From a virus: a DNA stretch of 36,051 bases. The stretch lies in IMG/VR virus record IMGVR_UViG_3300032288_004526, positions 1-36,051 of that record; one strand, written 5' to 3'. The translations under genes were made by a program, and so were the position numbers. This document shows, in pieces, positions 5,813 to 14,465 of this stretch; the first letter of the stretch is position 1; every line of letters begins with the position of its first letter. The notes under the pieces were generated by a model, which saw only the letters and a program-made list of their open reading frames with translations, was not told the DNA's origin and did not search any database.

Positions 5813-6007
5813 ATGAATACCTATACAGAACAAATACTAGCAGCCCTAGGAACATACGGAAGAGCTTTCTTAGCAGCAGCTACAGCTTTATACATGACTG
5901 GCAACACAAATCCAAAAGATTTAATTGCGGCAGGTGTTGCAGCAGTTGCTCCAGTTATTTTAAAGGCGCTAAGCCCAAGTAATCAGGAGTTTGGCTTCAA
6001 AAAGTAA
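5813..6007 (+). CDS. Small holin-like membrane protein
   Basis: A 64-residue protein with two hydrophobic segments (about residues 8-26 and 36-52) separated by a short polar turn containing NTNPKD, and a Lys-ending tail. Size and topology fit a class II holin, which would permeabilise the membrane so that the cell-wall hydrolase can act. I see no diagnostic motif, so a small structural membrane protein is an alternative. The start is fixed by AAGGAGG four bases upstream. The gene has its own promoter and terminator, consistent with timed expression separate from the structural genes. The transglycosylase lies about 3 kb away on the other strand, so the lysis genes are not clustered. Confidence 0.6.
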   Translation: MNTYTEQILAALGTYGRAFLAAATALYMTGNTNPKDLIAAGVAAVAPVILKALSPSNQEFGFKK

Positions 6008-6033
6008 TATAGACTAACACTGAATTAGGACTG

Positions 6034-6063
6034 CTCCTGTGCTAAAATAAGCATAGGAGTTTT
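6034..6063 (+). terminator. Rho-independent terminator after the holin-like gene
   Basis: CTCCTGTGCT (6034-6043) pairs with AGCATAGGAG (6050-6059), ten pairs including one G-T, around AAAATA, followed by TTTT and a T-rich stretch. The loop also contains TGCTAAAAT (6040-6048), which looks like an extended -10 box, so a promoter for the next gene may be folded into the same sequence. Confidence 0.65.
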
Positions 6064-6084
6064 CCTATTTAGGAGTACTAGCAA

Positions 6085-6432
6085 ATGGCAGGACAAAAAA
6101 ATTTCGAAGTGGATCAAAATACCACTTTTACTTTCATTGTTGAATATAAAGACAATGCGGGAGTCCCTATTGTTTTAACTGGGGCAAGCGCTAAACTGCA
6201 GGTCCGTGATACAAAAGGCGGAACCAAATTAGCTTTTACTCTAACATCACCATCTGGTGGAATTACAATAGATGCTCCTAACGGTAAGTTAACGGTTAGG
6301 ATGACTCCAACCCAAACAAATAAATTATTTTATCCGAAGTCCTCTTATGACCTAATGCTTACCGATTCCAATTCAATTAAAACAAAACTTCTAGAAGGAT
6401 TTTTGTCTCTTAGTAGGTCGGTAACAATATGA
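6085..6432 (+). CDS. Baseplate/tail Ig-like protein (BppU N-terminal-like)
   Basis: A 115-residue all-beta protein. It has the arrangement of a family common in siphovirus tail modules: a polar N-terminus, then LTGASAKLQVRDTKGG (31-46), then ITIDAPNGKLTVRMT (65-79), YDLMLTD (88-94) and a closing LLEGFLSLS strand (103-111). This resembles the N-terminal domain of baseplate upper proteins that attach receptor-binding proteins to the tail tip. Its position as the first gene of the fibre block supports a structural role. AGGAG lies nine bases before the ATG. The last four bases overlap the next gene (ATGA), so the two are translationally coupled. Confidence 0.65.
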   Translation: MAGQKNFEVDQNTTFTFIVEYKDNAGVPIVLTGASAKLQVRDTKGGTKLAFTLTSPSGGITIDAPNGKLTVRMTPTQTNKLFYPKSSYDLMLTDSNSIKTKLLEGFLSLSRSVTI

Positions 6433-6893
6433 CAGAATCAGTAATAGTAACACAAGTTCTAAATGATGTAATAGTAACACAAGCCGTAAACGATGTAATT
6501 ATATCCTCCCCTGGACCGCAAGGCCCAAGAGGTAAAACTATATTAAATGGCAACGGAGTTCCAGCAGAAAATTTTGGATTAGAAGGCGACTTCTATTATG
6601 ATAAAAATACAACAAGATTTTATGGCCCAAAACTTTCCGATGCTACTTGGACTGGTGCCACAAATTACCTTCTAAATGTATCTACCCTAACCTATCCGTT
6701 TTCTATTAATCAGGTAGTTGCTGTAGGAAACTATTATGCTATTGCTATACCTCACAATTTGGGATACAACCCCAATGTTACTGTAAAAAACAGCGCTGGC
6801 GACATATTAGAAACAGGAATAGATTATAATAGTATTAACCAAATTACACTGACAATGGCTCAACCATTCGGTGGGACAGCTTACCTGTCCTAA
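6429..6893 (+). CDS. Small tail-fibre protein with collagen-like turn
   Basis: A 154-residue protein starting with two near-identical VIVTQ-x3-NDV units (residues 5-12 and 15-22), then a short collagen-like GPQGPRG (30-36) and a LEGDFYYDKNTTRFYGPK segment typical of phage fibres. The last 60 residues (from about 95) form a beta domain with AIPHNLGYNP and IDYNSINQITLTM. The same kind of HNLG domain closes the next gene, so both may carry the same C-terminal fold. Overlaps the upstream gene by four bases. Probably part of the tail-tip attachment set; function inferred from motif and position. Confidence 0.6.
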   Translation: MTESVIVTQVLNDVIVTQAVNDVIISSPGPQGPRGKTILNGNGVPAENFGLEGDFYYDKNTTRFYGPKLSDATWTGATNYLLNVSTLTYPFSINQVVAVGNYYAIAIPHNLGYNPNVTVKNSAGDILETGIDYNSINQITLTMAQPFGGTAYLS

Positions 6894-6906
6894 AGGAGAA
6901 TAGAAA

Positions 6907-8109
6907 ATGGCAAGATTATTTGTAACTGATATCAATCTTAACAAGAATGAACTTCAGAACGCAAGAATTCAGGGATTAGCTTCAGCACCATCAGCCCCTG
7001 TAAACGGGCAGATTTATTATGACACATCAAATAACACGATGTACTACCACAATGGACTAGCATCACCAAACGGTCCATGGGTAGCAATGAATGCTTCTCA
7101 AGAAGTAATTCAAGACATCATTGGTGCTTCCGTTGAAGGCGGAGTTGGCTTAACAAGAACATACGTTGACTCAACTGGAGTCACAACAATAGATTTAGAT
7201 AACACAGCAGTAACAGCAGGATCTTATGGTTCCTCAACACAAATTCCTACTTTCACAGTAGATGCCCAAGGTCGTTTGACTGCAGCATCAACAGTAACAG
7301 TGGCAACAAATCTTTCAATTGCTGCAGATACTGGAACAGCTGATACAGTAAGTCTTTTAACAGACACATTTACAATTAGCGGTGGCGAAGGAATTGACAC
7401 TGCCGTAACAAATAATACAATTACAATATCTGGAGAAGATGCAACTACCACTAATAAGGGTATTGCCTCATTTGCAGATGCAGACTTTACGGTAACAACT
7501 GGCGCAGTAACAATTAAGAACGTTAACCTTGCTACACAGACAACTGGAAACTATATTGCAACTATTGCTGGAACAGCAAATGAAGTTGAAGTTTCAGGTT
7601 CAGGTTCAGAAAACTCTGCAGTAACAATTGGTCTTCCAAATGACGTAACAATCACTAACAACCTTACAGTTGGCGGTAACTTAAACGTAACTGGAACAAT
7701 CAACTCAGTAAACACCACTCAGGTAAATATTGTTGATAACAAGATTAATCTTAATACAGACTTTACAGGAACTCCAACAGCAGATGCTGGTGTCCGTGTA
7801 GAGCGTGGAACCTCTGCAGACGTAGAAGTACTATGGAATGAAACAAACGATAACTGGACACTTACAAATGATGGTACAAATTACCACGCAATTACACGCA
7901 AGTTTACCTCAACTGTTGGTAATGGATCATTAACTCAGATTCCAGTAACACACAATTTGGGATCTAGAACAGTAGTTGTAAATGTTTATGATTCAGCAAC
8001 ATATGACACCGTAGAGTGTGATGTTGTTAGAACTTCAACAACTGTTGTAACACTAGGATTTACAGTCGCACCAGCAGCTGGAGCATATACGGTAGTAATT
8101 ATAGGTTAA
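6907..8109 (+). CDS. Tail-fibre protein
   Basis: A 400-residue all-beta protein. Residues 1-60 form a fibre N-terminus (LNKNELQNARIQGLA, then GQIYYDTSNNTMYYHNG) of the type that docks fibres to the virion. The middle is Thr-, Ser- and Gly-rich with repeated TVTTG/TITISG-type strands. Residues about 250-300 (NLTVGGNLNVTGTINS, then DNKINLNTDF) form a beta-helix segment also found in the 1536-residue fibre (14466-19076). The C-terminus from about 335 is an HNLG-type beta domain shared with the previous gene. AAAGGAGA precedes the start. Unlike the later giants it lacks the SQTANLQEW repeats. Confidence 0.75.
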   Translation: MARLFVTDINLNKNELQNARIQGLASAPSAPVNGQIYYDTSNNTMYYHNGLASPNGPWVAMNASQEVIQDIIGASVEGGVGLTRTYVDSTGVTTIDLDNTAVTAGSYGSSTQIPTFTVDAQGRLTAASTVTVATNLSIAADTGTADTVSLLTDTFTISGGEGIDTAVTNNTITISGEDATTTNKGIASFADADFTVTTGAVTIKNVNLATQTTGNYIATIAGTANEVEVSGSGSENSAVTIGLPNDVTITNNLTVGGNLNVTGTINSVNTTQVNIVDNKINLNTDFTGTPTADAGVRVERGTSADVEVLWNETNDNWTLTNDGTNYHAITRKFTSTVGNGSLTQIPVTHNLGSRTVVVNVYDSATYDTVECDVVRTSTTVVTLGFTVAPAAGAYTVVIIG

Positions 8110-8120
8110 GGGGGCAGTAA

Positions 8121-8360
8121 ATGTCTGTAAAAAGATTAGTCCCTCTTAATGCAGTAGAGCTATCCACAGACCCAACGGGTGCACGTCGTGGAGACATTTA
8201 TTATAATACTGCTGTAGAAGAACTTAGAGTATATGATGGCGTGTCCTGGACTCCAATATCAGGATTAGCAGACCATCTTCATACGTACGACGGTGCAATT
8301 TATTCAGTGGGCAATATAACCTATCCAATGGATCCTGTAATCGATGGCGGCACTCCATAA
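8121..8360 (+). CDS. Small fibre-associated protein
   Basis: A 79-residue protein that is essentially a stand-alone version of a fibre docking segment: LVPLNAVELS, then RRGDIYYNTAVEELRVYDG and VSWTPISG, like residues 1-60 of the preceding gene. It ends with HLHTYDGAIY and a Gly/Asp-rich tail. It probably binds the base of a fibre or the tail tip; this is inferred from the motif. GGGGG lies before the start. Its stop TAA shares its last A with the ATG of the first giant fibre, implying coupled translation and perhaps a fixed stoichiometry. Confidence 0.6.
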   Translation: MSVKRLVPLNAVELSTDPTGARRGDIYYNTAVEELRVYDGVSWTPISGLADHLHTYDGAIYSVGNITYPMDPVIDGGTP

Positions 8361-11300
8361 TGGCTACTAATTACCCTAACTCATTAGATAACTTTACAAA
8401 TCCAACTTCTGCCAGCCCAATAAATAGTCCATCTCATTCAGAACAACATGCAAATGCTAATGATGCAATTGAAGCTATTGAGGGTGAATTAGGAACTAAC
8501 CCAAAGGGTGCAAAGGCAACAGTTAAAGCTCGTCTTGATGATGTTGATACTGCGATTGCTACCAAGGCTCCCATTGCTTCCCCTACATTTACTGGCACAG
8601 TAACAATTCCATCAGGTTCAGCAATTACTGGTGTTCCTTATCTTGCTACTGCCAATACTTTTACTGGTGGAGTGCAGCAGATTACAACTGCTAGTGCCTC
8701 AACTAAAGGTTTAATTATTAAAGCCGACGCATCTCAATCAGTGAACCTTCTTGAATTTCAAAACTCAATTGGAAATCCTATAACATATTTTAATTCAAAC
8801 GGAGGATTAACAGCAACCGCAGTAGTTGCTTCAACACTGTATTCAGGTGGGTTTTTAACTACAGGAACTCTTGGGTACCACAACGCAACAACATTTGCCC
8901 CATCAGTAATACCAATTGTAGTTCGTGGTACTACTTCTCAAACCGCCAACCTAACCCAATGGCAAAATAGTGCGGGTGCAGTCCAAGCAAGTGTTGCATC
9001 AAACGGCGATTTTACAAATAATGGTATTTTTACGGTCTATGGTCGATTTGGTGGCGCATCTTTTACTGACGCTGCTGCCCTACGAGTAAACGGGTATAGT
9101 ACTGCTGTCCCAACCGCTGTTATCAAAGCAATAGCCTCACAAACTGCCAACTTGCAAGAATGGCAAGACAGTGCGGGAACAGTTGCAGCGAGTATAAATT
9201 CAGGTGGAAGTTTAAGTCTTTCTAGAAGTCTATACACAAGCGCATCACTAGGAGTTTGGGCTTCTGTAAATGCCGACCCTCAAGGTGGCTCTACTGGAAA
9301 TGCACTAACTGTTCAAACATACAACACCACAAGTAAAGGTATTGTAATTGTAGGACAAGCCTCACAAACCGCTAACCTTCAGGAATGGCAGAATAATAGT
9401 GGTACGGTGTTGGCTAAGGTTGCGGCAGACGGGCAATTATCTGTTGGTAGTGGCACATCAAATTATCTAAGCACTTATGATGCTTATGGAAACATTACAT
9501 CAAGAACTGCTGGAACTAATTATAGCGCAAATATAAGTGTACTTACTGGTGCAACTGGTTATATTGGTATGGTCATTCGTGGGCAATCAGGTCAAACTGC
9601 CAACTTACAGGAGTGGCAGAATAATAGTGGTTCTGTAATAACAAAAGTTGGCTCTAGTGGTGGAATAGATACAACAGTGCAACTTTCTGCAAGAAGCGCC
9701 TTAACAGCAGGAACAGATAATTATTTATCTGCTTCCTTAAGCGTAATTCCTCTTAATGCATCAGTAGTTGGACAAGTTATTCGTGGATTTGCCTCCCAAA
9801 CTGCCAATCTGCAAGAATGGCAAAACAGTTCTGGTACAGTACTTTCAAATATTACAAGTTTTGGTGGAGCAAGATTATATGATTTAGGAATTAAAGGAGG
9901 CCCAGAAGGAATTGGTTGGGTATACTTTGGTAATGATAATACTTCAACTAAAAATGTTGTTGTAAGAGGATTTGCTTCACAAACCGCTAACTTGCAAGAG
10001 TGGCAGAACAGTGCTGGTACCGCTTTGACATCGGTTTCACCTACTGGTAAATTAACAATAACAAATACTTCGGCTTCTGCCGCTTTGTTTGAAGTGCTTG
10101 GCGCTGGCGGAGGTCAATTTGTTATTTCTCAAAATGCAGGAATTTCAACCAATGGAGGATTCCAATCTATTGGAGCTGCATCATATTTTGGTGGATATGG
10201 CGGAGCTTCAAATGTTGTGTTATATGTTGGTGGTGCATCTGGGCAAACTGGTGATTTACAAAGATGGACAAACTTTGCTGGTACTACACTAGCAAAAATT
10301 TCATCTGCTGGCAGACTAGTTGTAGCAGATGATGGAGAAGTTTCATCATCACAAATTCTTACTTCAATCGCATCGCCTTCAATAACTACCACTTCAACTG
10401 CAAACAACTACGGACTTACTATATCTGGTTCTAACGCTTCAACAGGTTCTAATGTCGGAATGTCATTTTCCGCCTGGGGCAGTCTTGGATTCAATGGCGT
10501 TGCGGTACCAGGGGCAGCAGTATGGTTCACAAGAACGGGCGGTTTCTCACAGGGCTATCTTTCTTTTTTAACTAGAACTGGCGGCGCTCAAACCAGCCCA
10601 CTGGCTGAAAGAATGCGTGTTGGTGAAACTGGCACTATAACAATTGCTGGATTTACCGATAGTTCTATCGGCCTAATCATCAAAGGCGCAGCCTCACAAA
10701 CTGCAGACCTACAACAATGGCAGAACAGTGCTGGTACTGTGCTGGCAAAAGTTAACGCAACTGGCCAATTTATTGCAGTTGGAGATAATTTAAATAATTT
10801 TCAATCAATAGGTACGTCAAGTACTTTATATAATGGATTTACAGTAACTACAAATACAAACGCAGCAAATTATGTAATGGGAACTGCGGGTGCTTCTGAA
10901 ACAGCATTTAGTGTTGCTAACTCTTTTTATATTTATGATGGCATTGCAGGTGTTATGCGCCTTCGTATTAATCCAAGCGGACTTGTGGGAATTAATGCTG
11001 TACCAACATCACAGTTGCAAATTAACAATGCAACCGCAGCCAATGTTGGCCTAATCGTCAAAGGCGCTGCCTCACAATCTGCCAATCTGCAAGAATGGCA
11101 AAATATTGCTGGAACTGTAGTTGCAAGCGTTTCTTCGGGTGGTGGGGGAACTTTTAACGCATTAACTTTAACTTCAGGTAATGGTACTTTCACAAGTCCA
11201 GGCTGGTCTGGTTTTGGTACTTTTGGACCATCGGGTGGTACATCAGGAGTAACATTAGGTATCAGCCCATACATTGCTACAAATACTGCACTTGTTGTAA

Positions 11301-14300
11301 GAGGCTTTGCATCTCAAACAGCCAATCTTCAAGAGTGGCAGAATTCTGCTTTTACAATGCTGGGTTCACTAAGCGCCAACGGACAACTTTACGTGTATGA
11401 AAATGCTGCTAGTGGAACTGGAAATGCTCTTGATATTAATCAAGGTTCAGGGGCTCGCAGAATGATATTTGGCTCAGGCGGATTAAATACTAATTCAACC
11501 GCAACAATTGGAAGTGGTGTGTGGAATGGAATTGCACAATTAGAAACTTACTCGGGTGCTACTAGTCGTGTTGGACTTCTAGTTCGTGGCATAGCCTCAC
11601 AAACTGCAGACCTACAGCAATGGCAGAACAATGCTGGTACTGTATTAACAAACATATCTTCAACAGGTAAGTTAACCTCTGCAGTTGATGCAAGTATTAA
11701 TGGAATGACAATTGGTTTGGGTGGCGGAAATCTAAGTAGTAATATTGCTTTAGGTGGTTCTGCTCTTTTATCTAATACAACAGGTGCTAGCAACACCTCA
11801 ATAGGTGCTGCAGCATTATATGCAAATACAACTGGCAGCTCCAATATTGCTATTGGTCTTGAAGCGTTAAATAATAATATAGTTGGTAATTACAATACAG
11901 CAATTGGTGTCCAGTCTTTAAAAAGTTCTAATACTTCAACTGCAAATTACAATGTTGCTATTGGACTACAGTCTATGTTTTATAATACATCTGGCGGCGC
12001 TAATACTGCAATTGGTCCAGTTTCTCTTCTTAGTAATACATCGGGCAACGCCAATATTGCAATAGGATATGCCGCATTATATAGTAATACTAGTGGATAT
12101 AATAATACAGCAATTGGCTCACAGGCTGGTAATTCAAATGTAACTGGTATTCAAAACGTATTTATTGGATACAACGCAGGCTACAATGAAACAGGTTCAA
12201 ACAAACTTTATATTGCTAATAGCAATACCGCCACCCCTCTTATCGGTGGAGATTTTTCTGCTAAAACTTTAACCGTTGCAGGTAGTGCATCTATTATTTC
12301 ACAAGATGCTTCATCTAGCGTTTTACTTGTAAAAGCCGCCGCATCACAGGCTGGTAGTATAATTCAATGGCAAAATTCTAGCGGGTCTACTATTGGAGAA
12401 ATTAATAATCAAGGTATATTTAGAAATACATATAATTATGTTCAAAATCTTCAAGGTCTAGGCGGAGGTAGTGGACTTTATCTTAATGATGTTACGACTA
12501 CTGCATTTAACGCAAATCCAGCTCATTTAGTATTTAAAGTTCAAGGCTTCGCCTCTCAAACCGCAGACTTACAACAATGGCAGAACTCTGCTGGAACTGT
12601 ACTGGCAAATATAAAATCAGACGGTGTTATTGCTATTGGTGGAACCCCAGGAACAAACGTAAAAGCATATATTGAAGAAAGTTATACGGGAAATAGTGGA
12701 GCAAATACTGGACTAAGAGTTCGTGGAACTGGATCTTCTTCAAGTAATTGGAAAGGTAGAATAATTGCTGGTGGCGATACTGTCGCATTTTTAATGGGTG
12801 AATATAATTCACAGGCTTGGCTAGGTGGTCATAATGCCGCATTAAATGCCTGGGCGCCATTTTATATTAATCCAGACGGCACACAGGACCTATATCTTGG
12901 AAATACGGGTGTTGGTGGATCAACTCCAATAGTAACAATTAAAAATTCAAATGGTTTCGTAGGAATTGGCACTTCAAGTGCTACAGCAAAACTTCATATT
13001 ATTAATACTTCTGCATCCGCACAAGGTGTAATTGTCAAGGGTGCTGCTTCACAAACCGCAGACCTAATCCAATGGCAGAATAGTGATGGTACCGTCCTTT
13101 CATCTATTTCCTCAAGCGGTAATTTTTCTGCTAAAGGATTGTCTGTTTCTAGCGTAACAAATACAACAAATGCTGGAACATTTTATAATGCAGCGGGAAC
13201 AATAGTCTTTAATGTAGATACATCTCTTAATCAAGTAAATATTGGCGGGGGTCTTAGCGGCATAGCGAATAATTTTGGATCATCATGGGGATACGATAGT
13301 TCTGCAAATGCTGGATTTATAACATTCCAGACAGGAGCACTTGGCGGGGACTCTCTTGCAATGAGAAGAACTAACCATGTTGCTTCTGGAGATTATACAA
13401 TATCAACGCTAGGCAATATGAGATTAAGCACAGCTATCGGTAAAAACTTTAATTTTAATAATGGAAATATTGGAGTTGCAACAACAGCAATTGGGACAAA
13501 TAATAAGTTAATTGTTAATCCTTATTCTACAGTTGATAACCTAGCAACAGTTCAAATAAATACTAATTCTGTTACAAATAAGGGATTAGTTGTTCAGGGT
13601 ATAGCATCCCAAACCGCAAACTTACAGGAATGGCAGAATAGTACTGGTAGTGTACTTGCGTATGTTGATTGTTTTGGCGGACTTCGTGGGTATATTGTTC
13701 AAGCACCTGCTGGGGCAGCCCCATATATAGCACTTGGCGTTCTTGGAGATACTAACGCTGTAACTATTTTAGGTGGTGCTGCTGATAATAAAGGTTTAGT
13801 AGTTCGTGGTGCAGCCTCCCAAACCGCCAACCTTCAAGAATGGCAGAGCTCTACTGGAACCGTATTAAATGCAATAAATTCATACGGTTCCTTTATTGGT
13901 GGACAATTTGATATTAACGGAAACTTAACAAACGTTTTATATACTGGTGCCATTAGAAACTTATTTGCTGGAAATGCATACGGATCGTCAGATACAGATG
14001 AACCTAAATTATCTTTGTTTGGAAAAACTGGACAAACAAGCAATTTTATTGATATAAAATCTATTGGTGGTGGATCTGGAAAGATATTGTTATCTATTAC
14101 TTCAGATGGATCTATCAAGGGTGGAAATTCTTCTACAATTTCTGTAAATACCGCCACAACTGTTGATACAGTTGCAATTTCATCATTTACTACAATTGAA
14201 TATACAATTTCAATTAAGCAAGGTTCAAAAGTTAGAAGCTCAAAGGTTCTTGTCCACACCGACGGAACCTCAATAGACTCTACAGAATACGGAATTATAG

Positions 14301-14431
14301 AAATGGGGGGAGGAATCACAGGAATCCTAGTAACAGCATCAGTATCTAGCACAAATAGCATACTTCAAGTAACAATTACAGATGCGGCTACTACAAATGC
14401 CACAATTAAACTAATTAAAACAATGTTATAA
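8360..14431 (+). CDS. Giant tail-fibre/adhesin 1 (2023 residues)
   Basis: The largest protein of the window. Residues 1-90 are a recognisable fibre N-terminus (YPNSLDNFTNPTSASP, then QHANANDAIEAIEGELG). The stalk, about residues 115-1830, holds 17 copies of a motif like VRGFASQTANLQEWQNSAG, separated by 50-150 residues of variable beta-rich sequence. At about 1110-1285 lies a head module of nine NxAIG-type repeats, like those of YadA-type trimeric adhesins, ending in LYIANSNTATPLIGGDF. The last 90 residues are a distinct beta domain (SKVLVHTDGTSID, EYGIIEMGG) seen at the ends of other phage structural proteins. It probably forms a trimeric receptor-binding fibre. It begins on the last base of the previous stop codon. 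No peptidase, lyase or chaperone domain was seen. Confidence 0.85.
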   Translation: MATNYPNSLDNFTNPTSASPINSPSHSEQHANANDAIEAIEGELGTNPKGAKATVKARLDDVDTAIATKAPIASPTFTGTVTIPSGSAITGVPYLATANTFTGGVQQITTASASTKGLIIKADASQSVNLLEFQNSIGNPITYFNSNGGLTATAVVASTLYSGGFLTTGTLGYHNATTFAPSVIPIVVRGTTSQTANLTQWQNSAGAVQASVASNGDFTNNGIFTVYGRFGGASFTDAAALRVNGYSTAVPTAVIKAIASQTANLQEWQDSAGTVAASINSGGSLSLSRSLYTSASLGVWASVNADPQGGSTGNALTVQTYNTTSKGIVIVGQASQTANLQEWQNNSGTVLAKVAADGQLSVGSGTSNYLSTYDAYGNITSRTAGTNYSANISVLTGATGYIGMVIRGQSGQTANLQEWQNNSGSVITKVGSSGGIDTTVQLSARSALTAGTDNYLSASLSVIPLNASVVGQVIRGFASQTANLQEWQNSSGTVLSNITSFGGARLYDLGIKGGPEGIGWVYFGNDNTSTKNVVVRGFASQTANLQEWQNSAGTALTSVSPTGKLTITNTSASAALFEVLGAGGGQFVISQNAGISTNGGFQSIGAASYFGGYGGASNVVLYVGGASGQTGDLQRWTNFAGTTLAKISSAGRLVVADDGEVSSSQILTSIASPSITTTSTANNYGLTISGSNASTGSNVGMSFSAWGSLGFNGVAVPGAAVWFTRTGGFSQGYLSFLTRTGGAQTSPLAERMRVGETGTITIAGFTDSSIGLIIKGAASQTADLQQWQNSAGTVLAKVNATGQFIAVGDNLNNFQSIGTSSTLYNGFTVTTNTNAANYVMGTAGASETAFSVANSFYIYDGIAGVMRLRINPSGLVGINAVPTSQLQINNATAANVGLIVKGAASQSANLQEWQNIAGTVVASVSSGGGGTFNALTLTSGNGTFTSPGWSGFGTFGPSGGTSGVTLGISPYIATNTALVVRGFASQTANLQEWQNSAFTMLGSLSANGQLYVYENAASGTGNALDINQGSGARRMIFGSGGLNTNSTATIGSGVWNGIAQLETYSGATSRVGLLVRGIASQTADLQQWQNNAGTVLTNISSTGKLTSAVDASINGMTIGLGGGNLSSNIALGGSALLSNTTGASNTSIGAAALYANTTGSSNIAIGLEALNNNIVGNYNTAIGVQSLKSSNTSTANYNVAIGLQSMFYNTSGGANTAIGPVSLLSNTSGNANIAIGYAALYSNTSGYNNTAIGSQAGNSNVTGIQNVFIGYNAGYNETGSNKLYIANSNTATPLIGGDFSAKTLTVAGSASIISQDASSSVLLVKAAASQAGSIIQWQNSSGSTIGEINNQGIFRNTYNYVQNLQGLGGGSGLYLNDVTTTAFNANPAHLVFKVQGFASQTADLQQWQNSAGTVLANIKSDGVIAIGGTPGTNVKAYIEESYTGNSGANTGLRVRGTGSSSSNWKGRIIAGGDTVAFLMGEYNSQAWLGGHNAALNAWAPFYINPDGTQDLYLGNTGVGGSTPIVTIKNSNGFVGIGTSSATAKLHIINTSASAQGVIVKGAASQTADLIQWQNSDGTVLSSISSSGNFSAKGLSVSSVTNTTNAGTFYNAAGTIVFNVDTSLNQVNIGGGLSGIANNFGSSWGYDSSANAGFITFQTGALGGDSLAMRRTNHVASGDYTISTLGNMRLSTAIGKNFNFNNGNIGVATTAIGTNNKLIVNPYSTVDNLATVQINTNSVTNKGLVVQGIASQTANLQEWQNSTGSVLAYVDCFGGLRGYIVQAPAGAAPYIALGVLGDTNAVTILGGAADNKGLVVRGAASQTANLQEWQSSTGTVLNAINSYGSFIGGQFDINGNLTNVLYTGAIRNLFAGNAYGSSDTDEPKLSLFGKTGQTSNFIDIKSIGGGSGKILLSITSDGSIKGGNSSTISVNTATTVDTVAISSFTTIEYTISIKQGSKVRSSKVLVHTDGTSIDSTEYGIIEMGGGITGILVTASVSSTNSILQVTITDAATTNATIKLIKTML
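11657..12305 (+). repeat. Head-module cassette, copy 1
   Basis: Coding segment for SSTGKLTSAVDASINGM, nine NxAIG-type repeats, and LYIANSNTATPLIGGDFSA to SIISQ. Its right border, 47 identical bases from 12227, is found again at 17241 in the second fibre gene, and in diverged form near 21141 in the third. Left borders match at the protein level and closely at the DNA level. Confidence 0.8.
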
Positions 14432-14432
14432 T
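14424..14432 (+). promoter_or_regulatory. Extended -10 at the end of giant fibre 1
   Basis: TG-T-TATAAT spans the stop codon of the first giant fibre, 33 bases before the next ATG. There is no good -35, but extended -10 promoters often lack one. Same nine bases as the tRNA promoter (73-81). Confidence 0.3.
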
Positions 14433-14465
14433 TAAGTTATCTATTATGGGGAAATGTGAACCAAT

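Noticed and set aside
5788-5982. A frame starting at GTG 5788 overlapping the holin-like gene
   Set aside because: Its start lies in the 5' hairpin upstream of the Shine-Dalgarno, and its Arg/Ser/Cys-rich translation is a shadow of the 5813-6007 gene.
13834-14361. Long antisense frames inside the fibre and reductase genes (for example 13834-14361 and 4100-4591, minus strand)
   Set aside because: These are by-products of codon bias in the opposite gene: they have no ribosome-binding site and no recognisable domain, and the sense proteins are clear.
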